Of a DNA stretch of 45,444 bases, positions 1 to 10,659 are shown piece by piece. The notes under the pieces were generated by a model. The model was not told the DNA's origin. It searched no databases and worked only from the letters and a program-made list of their open reading frames with translations. How positions within the stretch are numbered: the stretch's first letter is position 1; each line of letters starts with the position of its first letter. The DNA comes from Haplomitrium mnioides (lineage: Eukaryota; Marchantiophyta; Haplomitriopsida; Calobryales): contig JBNGIS010020905.1 in assembly GCA_049999725.1 (NCBI GenBank), positions 1 through 45,444 of the forward strand, in the 5' to 3' direction. A program made the translations under genes and the position numbers.

Positions 1-109
1 CTTCATGTGTGTGTAAACATTGTACCACTACAAACTTCTTTTTTGAAAAATAAATAGAAAACTTGAGGAAAAGCTGAAGCAAGCAAGAAGTCAGAAGAAC
101 CTGCTTGGA

Positions 110-780
110 GTCTCATGGCACAAAAGCTTCAAAAACCAAACCTTGCATGGAGATCAAAGCCTATTTTGCAGTCTAAGAAAGAAAGAGGCTTTCAATTCTG
201 CTACAAAATCCATGCATGCAAAGGGTTTAGTAGTCATGTTTTACAAGGGCTCAACAATTTTAAAACGTCTAAAATTCAGAAATCCATATGCACAAAGGAC
301 TCAAAACTCAAAATCAAAAAGGTTGGAGCAACCAAACAAATAGCAGGTTTAGAAATTTTCTTCATAGTATAAACATACAGAGTGTTCCAAGTTTTGGATT
401 AGAGTCCCTACAAACAGACGGTTTCAAATCTCACATTAGAGTTTCTAAGCATTTAAGGTTCTAAACTCTACACTATAGTCTTGGTATGTACAAGGTTCTA
501 AGTTCCAAATCAGAGTTTATGCATGCATAAGGCTTTGACTTCTGCATCAAAGTCTATATGCATATAGGGTTTCTAGATCTACATCACAGCCAATATTTCG
601 CAACAAAGACTATGCTTGCAAAGGGTTTTGAGTTTTGTATCAGAGTTTATGTACATATAAGGTTCTCAATTCTAGATCAGATTCTAGGATTGCTTAAGGT
701 TCTAAGTTCCACAACAAACTCTAAACTTGCTTAGGAATCCATTTTGTGGATTGGAGTCTCTCAGTATTAGGAATTGCTAA
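110..780. repeat. Degenerate 37-bp palindromic minisatellite
   Basis: From about 430 to 770 the sequence divides into consecutive 37-base units, for example those beginning AGAGTTTATGCATGCATAAG, AAAGTCTATATGCATATAGG, AGAGTTTATGTACATATAAG and AAACTCTAAACTTGCTTAGG. Each unit has a self-complementary centre (TATGCATGCATA-like) followed by a GGTTCTAAGTTC-like spacer. Earlier copies, such as CCATGCATGCAAAGG near 211, are more decayed. Copies differ at many sites, so the array is old. The two short plus-strand open frames at its left end (115-372 and 143-343) run through repeat units and are not credible genes. Confidence 0.75.
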
Positions 781-1284
781 AGTATCCATCCACCTTGACT
801 ACTGAATCTTTTGCTACATTAACTTTGATGTAAAACTTGAAACTTTCTGCACCGTTAGACTCTGATGTTGAACTTGGAACCCCAAAGATCTATACCAAAG
901 GATTCAATACCCAAACATTGAAATGCTTCTAGCCAACGGTCAAGCGGGAAATAATGTGGTAATATTTTGGATCATAAATTATTTGACAAACCAAATAAAG
1001 ATTATTATTTTCTGTTTAAATTTCACTCACAAATGATAAGAATGAATTAGCAATGATTTACACTAAAAAGTTCAAGCTCGCATAAAAATTTGTCTCAACA
1101 ACAAAAAATTTCTTGAATGAAATACTCATATAATCTATAAAATATATAAATATAGNNNNNNNNNNTCGTGATGTGTGTTACATCAAGTACATAGATATGT
1201 AGTATGGACTTGCATTTTCCTTTTGTGGCTGCTATGTTTTGGAAAGTATTGTTCAAAAAACTCATTGTCAACCTCTCAAGAAAA
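781..1284. other. AT-rich intergenic stretch with assembly gap
   Basis: I see no gene here. The stretch is AT-rich and contains a 10-N gap at 1156-1165. A short minus-strand open frame spans the gap at 1095-1379, but its left part is low-complexity AT sequence and the gap makes it unreliable. Confidence 0.5.
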
Positions 1285-1629
1285 CTATGAAACATCCACT
1301 TGTTTTGGGTTTGGAGGTTCTTCCTTATCAAATGACAAAATTTGAGGTCTGCCTTTTGGATCGAGTGATGCAACGACACAAATAAACATTTTGGTTTTCA
1401 CATCATATAGGTTTCCAAATTTGTGCCTGTATCTTGTTTGATGTAAAATGGTTCCTTCTCATGGTCTAGATGCTCCATAATAGATTGTTTGACGTATAGA
1501 AAGCACACGTTCTACTTGAGTCTCTTCCTTTGGCTGATAAACATGGCCTTGAGAGGCTACAACAACATTTTGAGAATCATTACAAGTGTTTGTAGACTGT
1601 GGAGCTGGAAATGAAATTCTATTTCAAGT
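1285..1629 (-). pseudogene. Decayed minus-strand coding fragment, unknown product
   Basis: Read on the minus strand from about 1627 to the TAG at 1285-1287, one frame holds about 114 codons with a single internal stop (TGA near 1455). Random DNA this AT-rich should be stopped roughly every 12-16 codons. The composition looks proteinaceous: a proline-rich start (FPAPQ), then EETQVERVLSIRQ, YRHKFGNLYDVKTK and a charged PKGRPQILSFDKEEPPNPKQ tail. I do not recognise a family. Other broken open stretches on the same strand lie at 2.4-2.7, 4.1-4.5 and 5.0-5.3 kb, so this may be the 3' part of one decayed gene or element. The plus-strand frame at 1586-1849 is less convincing. Confidence 0.4.
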
Positions 1630-1849
1630 CCTCGTCTTTTTCTTTTCAAGATATACGCTGCAATCTCTTGTTGAGCAAGGAAAAAGTCATCCCGCACTGA
1701 AAATTGAAATATGTAAAGAACTTGCAACAATTCTGACTTCTGTTCTCTTTAACTGCAAATATCACTTTCTTGTCCTCAACTTCTCTTGCTTCTTTTTAAG
1801 ATCATTTGATTTCGGAATATGCCTTCAGAGGATTCAATATTGTACCTAG

Positions 1850-2403
1850 AGTTTTCCTATTCATCTCAAGTAGAAATTTGAGTTAACAAATACCATTCAA
1901 AGGTAACCAAAATTCATTTATTGAAAATGTTTTGCTCCAAATCTGTGCTTTTGAATCACTCAACTTGAGCTTGAATTGTTGGCTGAAGGTAATAATATCA
2001 TTTATCTTTTGTACCAATGAGGGACGTTGTTGCAAAACAAACTTGAAATCCCAAGTCTCCAATAGAAGAGCTACTTATGGTTTAGGATTATAAGACAATT
2101 GTAGCATATTGCTAAGACTTATTATCGTAAAGGCCTTCACATGTTTCAACTATCTTGAAAATTTGCTAAAGGTTTGATCGATTTGATCATAAGTATGGTT
2201 CACCATAAGAAATCCCACTTTTATTTTTTGGAAAATATTCTTTGCAATAAAGAGACTAAAGCATCCAAAAAAAAAAAGGAATTCTTATTCTTTTATGTCG
2301 TATTTTCCAACTGAAGATACAAGGTGGGATGTAGCAATCTTTGAAACTTACATAGTGATTTATTGAGCACTATAACAATCAAATTAGAGTCACTTCTCAA
2401 GGT
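1850..2403. other. AT-rich stretch, nothing recognised
   Basis: No open frame of note, RNA gene or tandem repeat is visible. It lies between two minus-strand coding-like fragments and could be intronic or decayed sequence of the same locus. Confidence 0.4.
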
Positions 2404-2691
2404 TCAGTAGGTTAAGAAGACCCTCGAAGAAAGAGTATGATTGAAAATTAATGCACCAACGATGTGCAAACCCACCAAACCATCCTTATCAATGCTTTTT
2501 GGCGGTGAAAACCAATGTAGAACCACTATTTTCTTTTGATTCATGTTATCAATCACAATACCCAAGTATTTTTGACCATCAACATAGTAGTTTCTTTGAT
2601 GATTTCCAAGTTTTGTTCTTTCTTCCATTTGTTGGTCAGGTTGAAGAAACAATTGGCTATTATATTTGATTGCATCATGTAAGAAAACCAA
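2404..2691 (-). pseudogene. Minus-strand coding-like fragment, unknown product
   Basis: A 95-codon uninterrupted minus-strand frame. The translation has mixed, protein-like composition (QPDQQMEERTKLGNHQRNYY, then QKYLGIVIDNMN and VVLHWFSPPKS, then GLVGLHIVGALIF). No signal peptide or known motif is recognised. It is on the same strand as the neighbouring broken frames, which suggests one ancestral locus transcribed leftwards. The overlapping plus-strand frame (2451-2669) and the shifted minus frame (2553-2738) are taken as shadows. No reliable start codon context was found, so the ends are those of the open frame. Confidence 0.35.
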
Positions 2692-2879
2692 AATATATAA
2701 ATAATTCTATAAAACATGTCTTCATGAAGAGAATTCAAAAACTTTACTTCAGGACCCTAGAATGTTCAATCCAACAATAAGAAAATTTTGAGAGCAAAAG
2801 GTTAAAATGATAAATAATGATTTGAAGGCTCGTTTTTACTCTAAATATGCATAAGATTTGGAATAATAATAACAAAATA

Positions 2880-3500
2880 TAGGTGAGCTTAGCGCAACAA
2901 ACAACACTAACAATTCATGGGGGCTCACTTTAAATCTATGTACGTTTGAGATTTAAAAAGAGAAAACCAAAACCTCTCTGCTCATGCGGTCACAAACAAG
3001 AACTACAATTCTTATGCTTATTATGGCTCAAAGTACGCACGTGATTCAAAGAAATAGTAACAAAACCTATGCAAACACGAGGTAAGAAAAAACAACATCG
3101 ATTCCTTGGTTCACTTTGATTGTAGTCACACTTGGGATTGAAAGAAACAATAACATTCCTATGCACACATAAGGTCACAAACAACAACAACGGTTTCTAA
3201 TCTCACTTTTTCTCTCGGCGCTTTTTGGATTGAAATCAACCGTACCAAACCTTATGTGTGCATAGGGTCACAAGCAACAACAAGAACAATTCCTATGCTA
3301 TCTTTGACTCTTGGTACTTACGATTCAAATAAAAAATAACAAATCTTATGTGGGCATAAAGTCTTAAACAACAATAAAAATTCCTAGGTTTTTTGACTCT
3401 AGACATGTTTAGGATTCAAATAAACAATAAAAAAGTAACCTAGAAACGCATAGGACTATAAAGAACAACAACATTTCTAAGGGTAACTTTGACTCTAGTT
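2880..3500. repeat. Degenerate tandem repeat, unit about 90-100 bp
   Basis: Five to six diverged units follow one another. Each has a TTTGACTCT/TCACTTT start, a GGATTCAAATAA or GGATTGAAA block, a palindrome-like core (CCTATGCACACATAAGG, CTTATGTGTGCATAGGG, CTTATGTGGGCATAAAG) and an A-rich ACAACAACA tail. Measured unit lengths are about 89 to 100 bases. The core resembles that of the 37-bp and 24-bp arrays elsewhere in the window. The small minus-strand frame at 2990-3190 is repeat-derived. Confidence 0.7.
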
Positions 3501-4087
3501 AGTTAGAGAATCACATCTCTCTTTTAGTGAGCTTTTCAAGCATTAGCTCTTCAAAGTTTGCTTAATAAATGAAGATTTAAAAAAAAAAAAAAATATCATC
3601 AAAATAACCTTTGATTTCAAAAGCTAAAGCAATTTTTAGCTTTGCTATACTCTAAAAAATACTTCTCTCACATCGATTTAATTTCTTCGCACGTTTGACA
3701 AACAACAAATCTATGGCATTTTAAAATTTTGACATTGGAAAATTCACACTCTAATGTTTTGTGAAACTAGAAAAACTAAAACTTCAATTAGGATACTTCT
3801 CTTTCAAATAAGTTGTATAGTAGTCATAGACTTTTCATTTTGTAAAATTATCAAGCAAATTATAAACTTCATGAGTTGGCATTCTCTCACAGTGTCTCTG
3901 AGAAAAAAATTCCATCTACTCATGCATGAATACTCCTTTTGTAGATAATTCTCTATTTCCAAAAGTGTTTCTAGGATTTGCATTCTTGAGATTTTAATTC
4001 CTTTGGATTCTATCACTCCCTGCAAATAATATTAACTTGAAGGCTCTTCTATATACAACCATACCGCTAGGTAGAGTAAATTGATTG
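3501..4087. other. AT-rich stretch with short open frames, unassigned
   Basis: The stretch contains a poly-A run near 3578 and two short overlapping frames on opposite strands (plus 3754-3948, minus 3804-4025). The minus one (QILETLLEIENYLQKEY) lies downstream of the next fragment on the same strand and could be a frameshifted continuation of it, but I cannot show homology. Confidence 0.3.
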
Positions 4088-4530
4088 TCAAGGTTGGAAT
4101 CTTTTCTTGGTGTTAACACCCCACGACAACATAATATCTTGATTCTTCATGCTTTGCCAAAAGTGCATTTCTCTTACATCTTTTAAGAAATTTGTCTTGC
4201 AAAACAACAAAAAATTATTTTGGCAACATAAAATTCTCGTCAATTTCAAAATTAATATTGGATTGAGTTTTTTCTTTACAAAACTCTCATTATGATAAAC
4301 TTTTGGTAATGAATTATCATATAGAATCTATCTTTTTGGGTTTTGGTCCAAATAAAGAACTCTTATATTTGCTTGGTTGATTGGATACGTATGCAAATCT
4401 ACTATTGGAGACAAAGCATTTTCTTCAAGATTGTTTGCATCATCAAAATATTTCTGGTTCTTCAAAAATGCTTTTGCAATCTCCGTAAACAAGTTTGAGT
4501 TGTAGGAGAACTTGACTAAGATGAAACATT
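4088..4530 (-). pseudogene. Decayed minus-strand coding fragment, one internal stop
   Basis: One minus-strand frame runs about 147 codons from about 4528 to a TGA at 4088-4090, with one internal TAG (4328-4330). No ATG opens it, so it would be an internal part of a gene. The composition is protein-like: NLFTEIAKAFLKNQKYFDD, VDLHTYPINQANIRVLYLD, then VREMHFWQSMKNQDIMLSWG. Just past the stop, the adjacent frame continues with NQFTLPSGMVVYRRAFK, which suggests a frameshift near 4090. I recognise no family. Length and openness in such AT-rich DNA are the only arguments for coding origin. Confidence 0.4.
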
Positions 4531-4995
4531 ATCTTTTTCAAAACAATTGGAGCCCTTGGCAATAGCTCCAAATAAATATTAAGGGTTGAGATTCTTTTCT
4601 TGAATCATTAACTAAAATGTCATATGAAGATTCCCCCAAACACTTTCTATTTCTAGATGACCTTGCATTCTTGATTTGAAGTTCAATTTGTATGGAATTC
4701 ACTCATTGACTAAGTGTTGCCAATGGTGATAACTAATAACATTTAAAATTGAAGCAGTCATACAATTCTATGCTTTTTAAACTATATTTGGATCTATGAC
4801 TTCATCGTCTTCATTTGTTGCTAACAAAGAAACCTCCACAATGCTCTTATAGTTGTGATGTGAACCCTAGGTAGTTGACTTCAAGGTGTCTTTCTTGTTC
4901 TTGAATCGCAAAGAAGGAGCTCTGGTTTGATTGAAATGAAATTCTGTTGGAGTGTCCAACCCAACATGCGTGTTAGTCTTGGTGTTTTGAGAATT

Positions 4996-5340
4996 TCAAG
5001 GGGTTAACTTTGATCGCTTGGCATACATGTTTGATTTAATAATATGTACAAAAGATTGAGTCTTGGATTCTTTACACGTATTGGGTTCAACCCTTGATCC
5101 TATGTATGCATAGGGTTCACTCTCACGATCTTTATCTGTTGATAGATCTTGATCAATAAGTGGCATGTTTTTGCATAAAATACTAGCCATCACATTTGAT
5201 GCTTTGGGTGCACCAACAATTCCCTCTTCAAAATGTCGATTTGAAAGTATCTTGAGTGGTTGTCCAAAAGTGACACTTTTTTTAGAACATAAATCTTGAA
5301 ATTTTAACCGCTTCTTGCCTCTTGACACTTTTGCTGATTA
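4996..5340 (-). pseudogene. Minus-strand open frame, lysine-rich, unknown product
   Basis: A minus-strand frame of about 110 codons reaches its stop at 4996. It begins with a basic KVSRGKKRLKFQDLCSKK stretch. There is no ATG at the left edge of this frame; the nearest alternative start is a GTG, and an AG just upstream could be a splice acceptor. The middle (RHFEEGIVGAPKASNVMAS) and the acidic KDRESEP segment look like ordinary soluble protein, but I recognise no domain. Downstream on the same strand the frame is broken by scattered stops (about 4600-4990). It may be the 5'-most piece of the decayed locus running to 1285. Confidence 0.35.
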
Positions 5341-5813
5341 CAACCAGAAATCAAAAAGTAAAAAAAATTCAATGAACTATTTAAGCAGATTATTTTGGTG
5401 CACTCAAGTGTACCAAAAGTATGGTTTTTTTAGAAATAAAAAACGCACAAAATGACAAAATAGTGCAAATTTTACAAACAAAAAGGAAAAGAAGAAACTA
5501 GAAAGATGAAAACAAAAAACACTTTATATACTAACTTCTTCTTTTTCCACCATGGAAACCTATGTGTCGAGAGCTTTGTGAATCAATTTTTGGTGGGAAA
5601 ATTCATTTTTTGAATTTTAGATATAAAAGAAGCGAGAATGGAAAGTTTTTTTTCCATTGTTGTGAGTGTAGTTATGAGATCATGTTTTCCAATTGTAGTC
5701 ATTTTTTGTATTTTCACATCATTTGGCTAGTTTTTGCCCTTTGGTTTTTTTTTACTACCCTTTATCTTTCATTTTCAAAGTCATGTTTTTTGCAAATTTT
5801 GGTAATAGGGAAA
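5341..5813. other. AT-rich stretch upstream of small plus-strand ORF
   Basis: It is T-rich on the plus strand, especially 5640-5800. A long open frame (5562-5903) covers it, but the part before 5814 reads as low-complexity Phe/Leu/Cys residues typical of translated T-rich DNA. The polypyrimidine run ending in an AG at about 5808 could be a splice acceptor. No promoter is recognised. Confidence 0.35.
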
Positions 5814-6216
5814 ATGGCTTCTCAAGCTACTGCTCCAAAATCAGCACAACCAAAGCCCTATCGATATATCGATGTTCTTAAACCATTGACTCAACAAAAC
5901 TAGCCAATGAATGGCTAGTTTGATATGGAACAATAAGGGATATAGAGCATCATGTGTACCTTTTCCAAGGTGTGGGCAAAAGTTCAACATGATCTTTTTG
6001 GTTCAAATTTCCATGATTCCAGAGGGGCACAAAACCCACATCGTGCTCTTTGTACAATCAGAAGATGGGATTGAACTATACAAGACCTCTCTAAAGAAGT
6101 TTTGCTTCAACAAAATAAAGCCTCGAGAAGCTTTTACATCAGACTATCAAGAAGCATACAAAGAAGGTAAGGTAAAAACTCTTTACTCATATTTTTTTGC
6201 AAGTAGTCTATGCTAA
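5814..6216 (+). pseudogene. Small ORF pair, possible frameshifted gene fragment
   Basis: An ATG at 5814 opens a 29-codon frame (MASQATAPKSAQPKPYRYID then VLKPLTQQN) that stops at 5903. Eight bases later an ATG at 5911 opens a second frame of 101 codons in another phase, with protein-like content (VPFPRCGQKFN, MIPEGHKTHIVLFVQSEDG, KPREAFTSDYQEAYKEGK). A short hairpin, CTAGCCA/TGGCTAG, lies at the junction. A GGTAAGG near 6165 could be a splice donor, after which the reading dissolves into the 24-bp repeat. No family is recognised. It may be a first exon, a retroelement scrap or chance. Confidence 0.3.
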
Positions 6217-6675
6217 CATGGACTCGAGAGTTTCTGCGAGCAAGGACTTCTTAGTGACGTTTAGTAGAGACTATTAAGTCCTTGCTCGCAGAACCAAAGA
6301 GACTATCTACGTACATACTCGTGAGTCTATGCGCACATAGACTCGTGATTCCAGACTCGCTTAGACTCGTGAGTCCATGCAAGCATAGACTCACGAGTGC
6401 TTGCTTGCTTTGAGTCATGAGTCTATGTGTGCATTGACTCATGAGTCTCTATGCGCTTAGACTCCTCGTGTCTACACGTGCATGGATTCGTGGTGTCTCT
6501 GCGCACACAGACTCTCCAATTCATGCAAGCTTGGACTTGCGGTGTCTAGGCTCTCACGCAAGGAATCATGAGTCTAGGCGCATATGAACTCACGAGTCTA
6601 AGCGTATATGAACTAATGAGTCTATGCGCGATTAGACATGTGAGTCCTCGGGCACATGGACTTGTGAGTCTTGTT
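6203..6675. repeat. 24-bp double-palindrome minisatellite
   Basis: From about 6310 the sequence falls into 24-base units, for example GACTCGTGAGTC followed by TATGCGCACATA, then GACTCGTGAGTC followed by CATGCAAGCATA. Around 14 units are readable to 6673, two or three of them 25 or more bases long. The consensus half GACTCGTGAGTC is an inverted repeat with a 2-base centre, and the other half (TATGCGCGCATA) is a full palindrome. Because 24 is a multiple of 3, the array produces an octapeptide-like minus-strand frame (6251-6442) that should not be taken as a gene. Confidence 0.85.
6232..6293. repeat. Perfect 18-bp inverted repeat, 26-nt loop
   Basis: The arms at 6232-6249 (TTCTGCGAGCAAGGACTT) and 6276-6293 are exact reverse complements, separated by 26 bases. 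The structure lies in the first units of the 24-bp array. The perfect match contrasts with the divergence between neighbouring units, which suggests a recent templated event rather than an old inverted insertion. Confidence 0.9.
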
Positions 6676-7251
6676 GTCAATTTTGTTTCACATTGTCTTT
6701 TATTTTTCAATATAAGGCTTTGATTCTAATACTTTTGTTGAGTAGGGTTTGGCCAGGAATGAAAATACCAAAAACAAATAAAACACAAGCATATGATTTT
6801 TAATGTGTGGGAAAATGGACATTGCAGAATTAGTCAAGTCATACATAAAGACAATATCCAATTGAAGAGATATATGCGAAATGATAAATATTAAATAAAT
6901 ATAAGCCCAAACTTGGGCTAAAATAGAATACTGTTCATATTTTCCAATGCAGCCAGAGCCAATAGCTTCAGATTTTCCCCTCTAAAGCAAGGAAAACTCT
7001 CACCCACACTTTCACAACGTACACAACATCACGAAACACTCTTGTAGAGGATGCTTACATAAAAAGTTTGTCAAAACAATGATATGTCGTTGTTTTCGTA
7101 TAGATATGAAATGCTAGTTGTTCGAACTTTCAAAATACTTGGACATGTCCTATTCTTGAACTTTCGTCGAAAGGATGATGTATCACCAATTCAACAACTC
7201 ATATGTCAAAATTTTGAAAAACTCCACTTGAAATCTTTTCGAACTTTCAAC
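6676..7251. other. AT-rich stretch, no gene recognised
   Basis: No convincing coding frame is present. The short plus-strand frame at 7084-7281 has no recognisable motif. CTTTCGTCGA/TTCGAACTTT-like motifs recur from about 7120 to 7260. The stretch could be interior sequence of the element whose leader lies at 7.25-8.06 kb on the minus strand. Confidence 0.35.
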
Positions 7252-8044
7252 TTAACGCTTCAAGAGGTGCCGAAATCGTGATTTCTCGCCTTTTTGACCT
7301 TCAAGCTTTTTCGTTGAACGTTTCTTCATAGCTTGATTGATTCTATGAGATTTGATGAGTTCTTCATCAAATTTGATCAATCTTTCATCAGTTATCAATG
7401 CGCTTCGACATTCGACCTGATTCACAAGAAACTCTTGTCGATTTCTTCTCATATGAAATGATGTGTGATCTACTTCACACTCATATTCGATGCAGGTTCA
7501 AATTTCCAACAACAACAATCATCAAATTATCAAATCTCCTCATATATGTCGACGAATGCGATTCCAATGATGTCCGATCTGTCGAAAAAGAATGTAGCAC
7601 TTTCCAAAACTAAAATTGTTTTATTTGATGCAGAGTCCAATGTCACCTTCAGCTGGAAAAATCTGATCAGTTCATCTGATTTTGGATGAATTTCTTGAAA
7701 ATTTCTTTATAGTTATGTGTGCAATCCTCTAGCAAATCGACCAATATTTCAATTCGAACGTAGAAACTTATAAAATGATAGAGATCTTCTTCTTTTGAAA
7801 ATTTTCAAATATATGAACACTTCATACTATTTGTTGTGCATGAGAGCTTGAATGAACAACAAAATACATTATTATATTATATAAAATAGTTATATGAAGA
7901 AAATTTAAGATTTGAATAGATTAAAGCATAAGGGGGAAGGAAAATGAGATTTCTAGATATATTTTGAAAGAAAAATTTGTGTGCAGCTTATGGGAAGAAC
8001 ATTGAAGGTGATTTCAAGAAAAACAATTTATTATTGAGCTAGGG
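7252..8044 (-). pseudogene. Retroelement leader and gag-like fragment (putative)
   Basis: Read on the minus strand, this follows directly after a primer-binding-site-like sequence. An AT-rich untranslated leader (about 8040-7700) is followed by a partly open stretch. The last 66-codon frame (7252-7452) is hydrophilic and basic: MRRNRQEFLVNQVECRSA, then ERLIKFDEELIKSHRINQAM, ending in a KKRSTKKLEGQKGEK run. Gag proteins of plant copia elements are similarly charged, but I see no CCHC zinc knuckle. The assignment rests on position after the LTR and PBS, so it is tentative. The two plus-strand frames at 7398-7689 overlap it and are judged shadows. Confidence 0.3.
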
Positions 8045-8058
8045 TCGTGCTTATAACA
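8045..8058 (-). promoter_or_regulatory. Putative primer-binding site of LTR element
   Basis: Minus strand reads TGTTATAAGCACGA immediately after the CA end of an LTR-like sequence. Plant copia elements often have a closely similar TTATCAGCACGA-type segment at this place. One base differs from the form I know, and the tRNA match was not tested. Confidence 0.4.
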
Positions 8059-8347
8059 TGTTGAATGTGAGGCTCGTGCAACTAATAGAAGAATGTGAAA
8101 ACATGAGAACAACAAGTATATGAGATGAATCATGAAACTCTTCCTCTTCTTCTCTTCTCTTTCCTCAATGTATTAATATGAATAATAATCCAATGTACAA
8201 TGTAATAGGTGTTTAAGGTAATGTGCTAATCAAGTAGGATTAGCACTAACATTAATCCTAATCATATAGTAAAAGCATAGGTTAAGGATTAATCCTATAT
8301 TAGTCTAGTATACTATCTACTTCTTTCTTACTCTTTTAGCCTAATCA
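8059..8347 (-). repeat. LTR-like sequence related to the copia LTR at 10.7 kb
   Basis: Compared in the same orientation with 10,660-10,904, several blocks match in order: TG...AGGCTC...AGAATGTG, then CTTCTC-TTTC-TCAA, ATGAATAATA-CAATG, ATTAATCCTA, TTAATCCTA-ATTAG and TACTATC. The minus-strand 3' edge ends in CA next to a PBS-like sequence, as expected for a 5' LTR. The right edge (near 8347) was set by length comparison only. Divergence is considerable, so it is a related copy and not the partner LTR of the 11-15 kb element. Confidence 0.45.
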
Positions 8348-8690
8348 AATTAGCTCTTCAACCACTGAACAATAACAACTTCTTATCACCTTGTCTACTT
8401 TGAAATATCTTCAGCAATCTTTCTTCTCACTACCTCAATCATTCGCGACTTAGACCAACTCTCTACCCTTTCTATTCTTCTTTAATCATTAATCCACAAA
8501 TTTCTCTTGCCGCTAATCATTTCACTTCTCTATTTAAACCATACTTCTCATCCTCGTAATCCAGCCTTCTATAATCAATCACCGAATTCTCCCATTCCAA
8601 GAGCCATGACCCTTCTCTATACTCATCCAATCCTCTAAAAGCTCTTCTCAAACTGCTTTCCTTCACAACTTGATACCACTACATATGAGA
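8348..8690 (-). other. Unassigned; second TGGTATCA PBS-like motif
   Basis: Minus strand contains TGGTATCA at 8671-8678, the start of the initiator-Met tRNA-complementary PBS common to plant LTR elements. It is followed by a purine-rich stretch that could be a decayed gag leader. No LTR boundary (CA) abuts it cleanly and no gag domain is recognised, so this may be chance. Confidence 0.2.
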
Positions 8691-10608
8691 TTCCTTCCGG
8701 CTCCTAAATAGTCCAAGGTAAAAAAAATTATGCTTAACTTGCTACAACCTACTTATTTCCACATCCAATCTTCTTTTCCCTTGTATGGACAGTTACTGTT
8801 AGCTAACCCAATGTAACATGGATATCACCCAACTCTCAAAACAACTAACTCGTCCAAAAGTGGAATCTGCCTATACCACCTTACTATGTAAACTCCTCAT
8901 AGTTTGTTGCCACCCGCCAAAACCACCTACAATGACTATCGCAATTGCCAAAGAGGTCGACGCCAGACCACGAGTACGGGAAAAGGAAGACCATCTCCCT
9001 GCACTATGCGCTGGAATTGCCGAACACCAGCGACCTCTGTTCTGTTGGTTCACACACAGGGTTGCTTGTTCTGTCTTCTTTGCCAGTGCTACTTGGGCCG
9101 ACTCTGTCGAGCTACACTCCCAATAGAAGCCTGAGGAAGGCATCTTTGAAATGTCAGAGGAGCTGGCAACAATCGGTTCTCTGCTTGGGAGGCGGCAGAA
9201 GGACTCCTCACAAGCATTCCATCTGTTGTGCGATTGTCGAACCTGCATACTCGTGGCAGCAACACAGCCGAGAGGAGGCACAACTATGAGTCTTTTCTTT
9301 TTTGGCGCCAGCCGATGTATCCTCTGTTCTCTCTATTGTTGCGTTCTTCCTGGCTCAAGAAATGCTATGTTTTATGCGTCTGAAATTACCATTGAAGCTT
9401 GCTACATTGAGTGACTTCCATGACGAATTCTGTGCTCAAATATTGGCCACTTTGATGTTGTATTCGTTGATCGCTTCCACTATGCAACGTGGTTTTGGCA
9501 GGCCAAGGCAGAGCACCAATCAAAATTTCCCTCACTATCCGGTCCAGCCACTTGCGCAGTGCCACCGCCCTTGTGGTTCTTCACATACGTTCCGCCAGGT
9601 GGACTGTTGGTCTAAAACATATACCCATGTTATCGTTGTCATGTAAGAGAGGGAATTATCTCAACTCTCTCTCTCACTTCTTTTTTGTCTTTGAATTCAC
9701 TTCCTTCCGAAAATAATCAGTCATGCAGCTCCCGCTCAGTTCGTCCTTCCTACCTCAAATTCTCTTTGAGCACTCCACTCCATCAAGCGAGTATTCCGCT
9801 GCGTCCACTCTTCCCCATGACTACTCGGACCTCTTAGGATTGCTGCATGATGACTATACTGTTCTGGTGCTTCAAAGCTTCGTCGCTGCAATGGTTGTAA
9901 GAAGGCGAAGACAGAATTAGAGCACCCTCTACGATTGCCAATTATCTATTTGAGCTTTTCAAAGCTGTTAAGCTTATACATTCCTCATCCCATGCTGATC
10001 AGTATTTCGCAAACGGCCTAGGGTGGACCATCCCACGAGCAAACACCAGGCACAACATTGTGATGTGTAAAAATTTCCAGCCCCTCCCTAGATTGACGTC
10101 GATGATTCCTGCTCAGGACAGCCCCTTCATGTCCAATCTACTAATGCTTGGATCAAAAGGAAGGATACTTGGAGGGGCATGATCATTCCTCACGTGTCCA
10201 CGTTTGAATTTCTCCAACTCCAACGCATGCCTTCCTGCGCATCATTTCTCAAATCCAACTATCCATCTTCTACAGTGATACTCCATGCCAACTCTTGATA
10301 GTTTGTCCTTCCGATGTCGGCTGCTTTCCAAGATTGTATGCTGGAAGATCTTCTGCAACTCCTCTTCTGGTGGCGCTTACTGTTCACCTGTTTTATTCTT
10401 CATCCCAGCATCACAAAGGCCTTCCTCCCTCACCTTCTATGGCAGCCAAAACACATGCTCGTTTTCATGCGCGTCCTTCCATCTGCGCTGCACAAAGGAG
10501 AGGAGGCCAAAAATTTCATCTTTAATGAGTTTTACTCTTTAATCGTGACCGTTCTTTCTATGTAAGGCTTTCCATCTCAGCCATCCCTTTAATCTTGATT
10601 TTCTCACT
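8691..10608. other. GC-richer island, no recognisable gene
   Basis: From about 8,800 to 10,560 the base composition is clearly more GC-rich than both flanks, and many overlapping short frames open on both strands (longest 136 codons, minus 8871-9281). They overlap each other in all phases, are rich in Cys, Ser, Arg and Trp, and contain no domain I recognise. This is what non-coding GC-rich DNA gives. It could be decayed retroelement interior, a long LTR, or relocated host sequence. Its position between two copia-type LTRs of the same orientation favours an element-derived origin, without proof. Confidence 0.4.
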
Positions 10609-10659
10609 TGGTTGGTAGGTTAGGGGTAAAGGTTTATTTAATATAATGCACACAATAGA

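Noticed and set aside
6251-6442. Minus-strand frame with octapeptide periodicity
   Set aside because: A direct consequence of the 24-bp minisatellite; not a repeat protein.
8871-9281. 136-codon minus frame in the GC-richer island
   Set aside because: Several other frames overlap it on both strands in all phases. Composition and lack of motifs fit GC-rich non-coding DNA.
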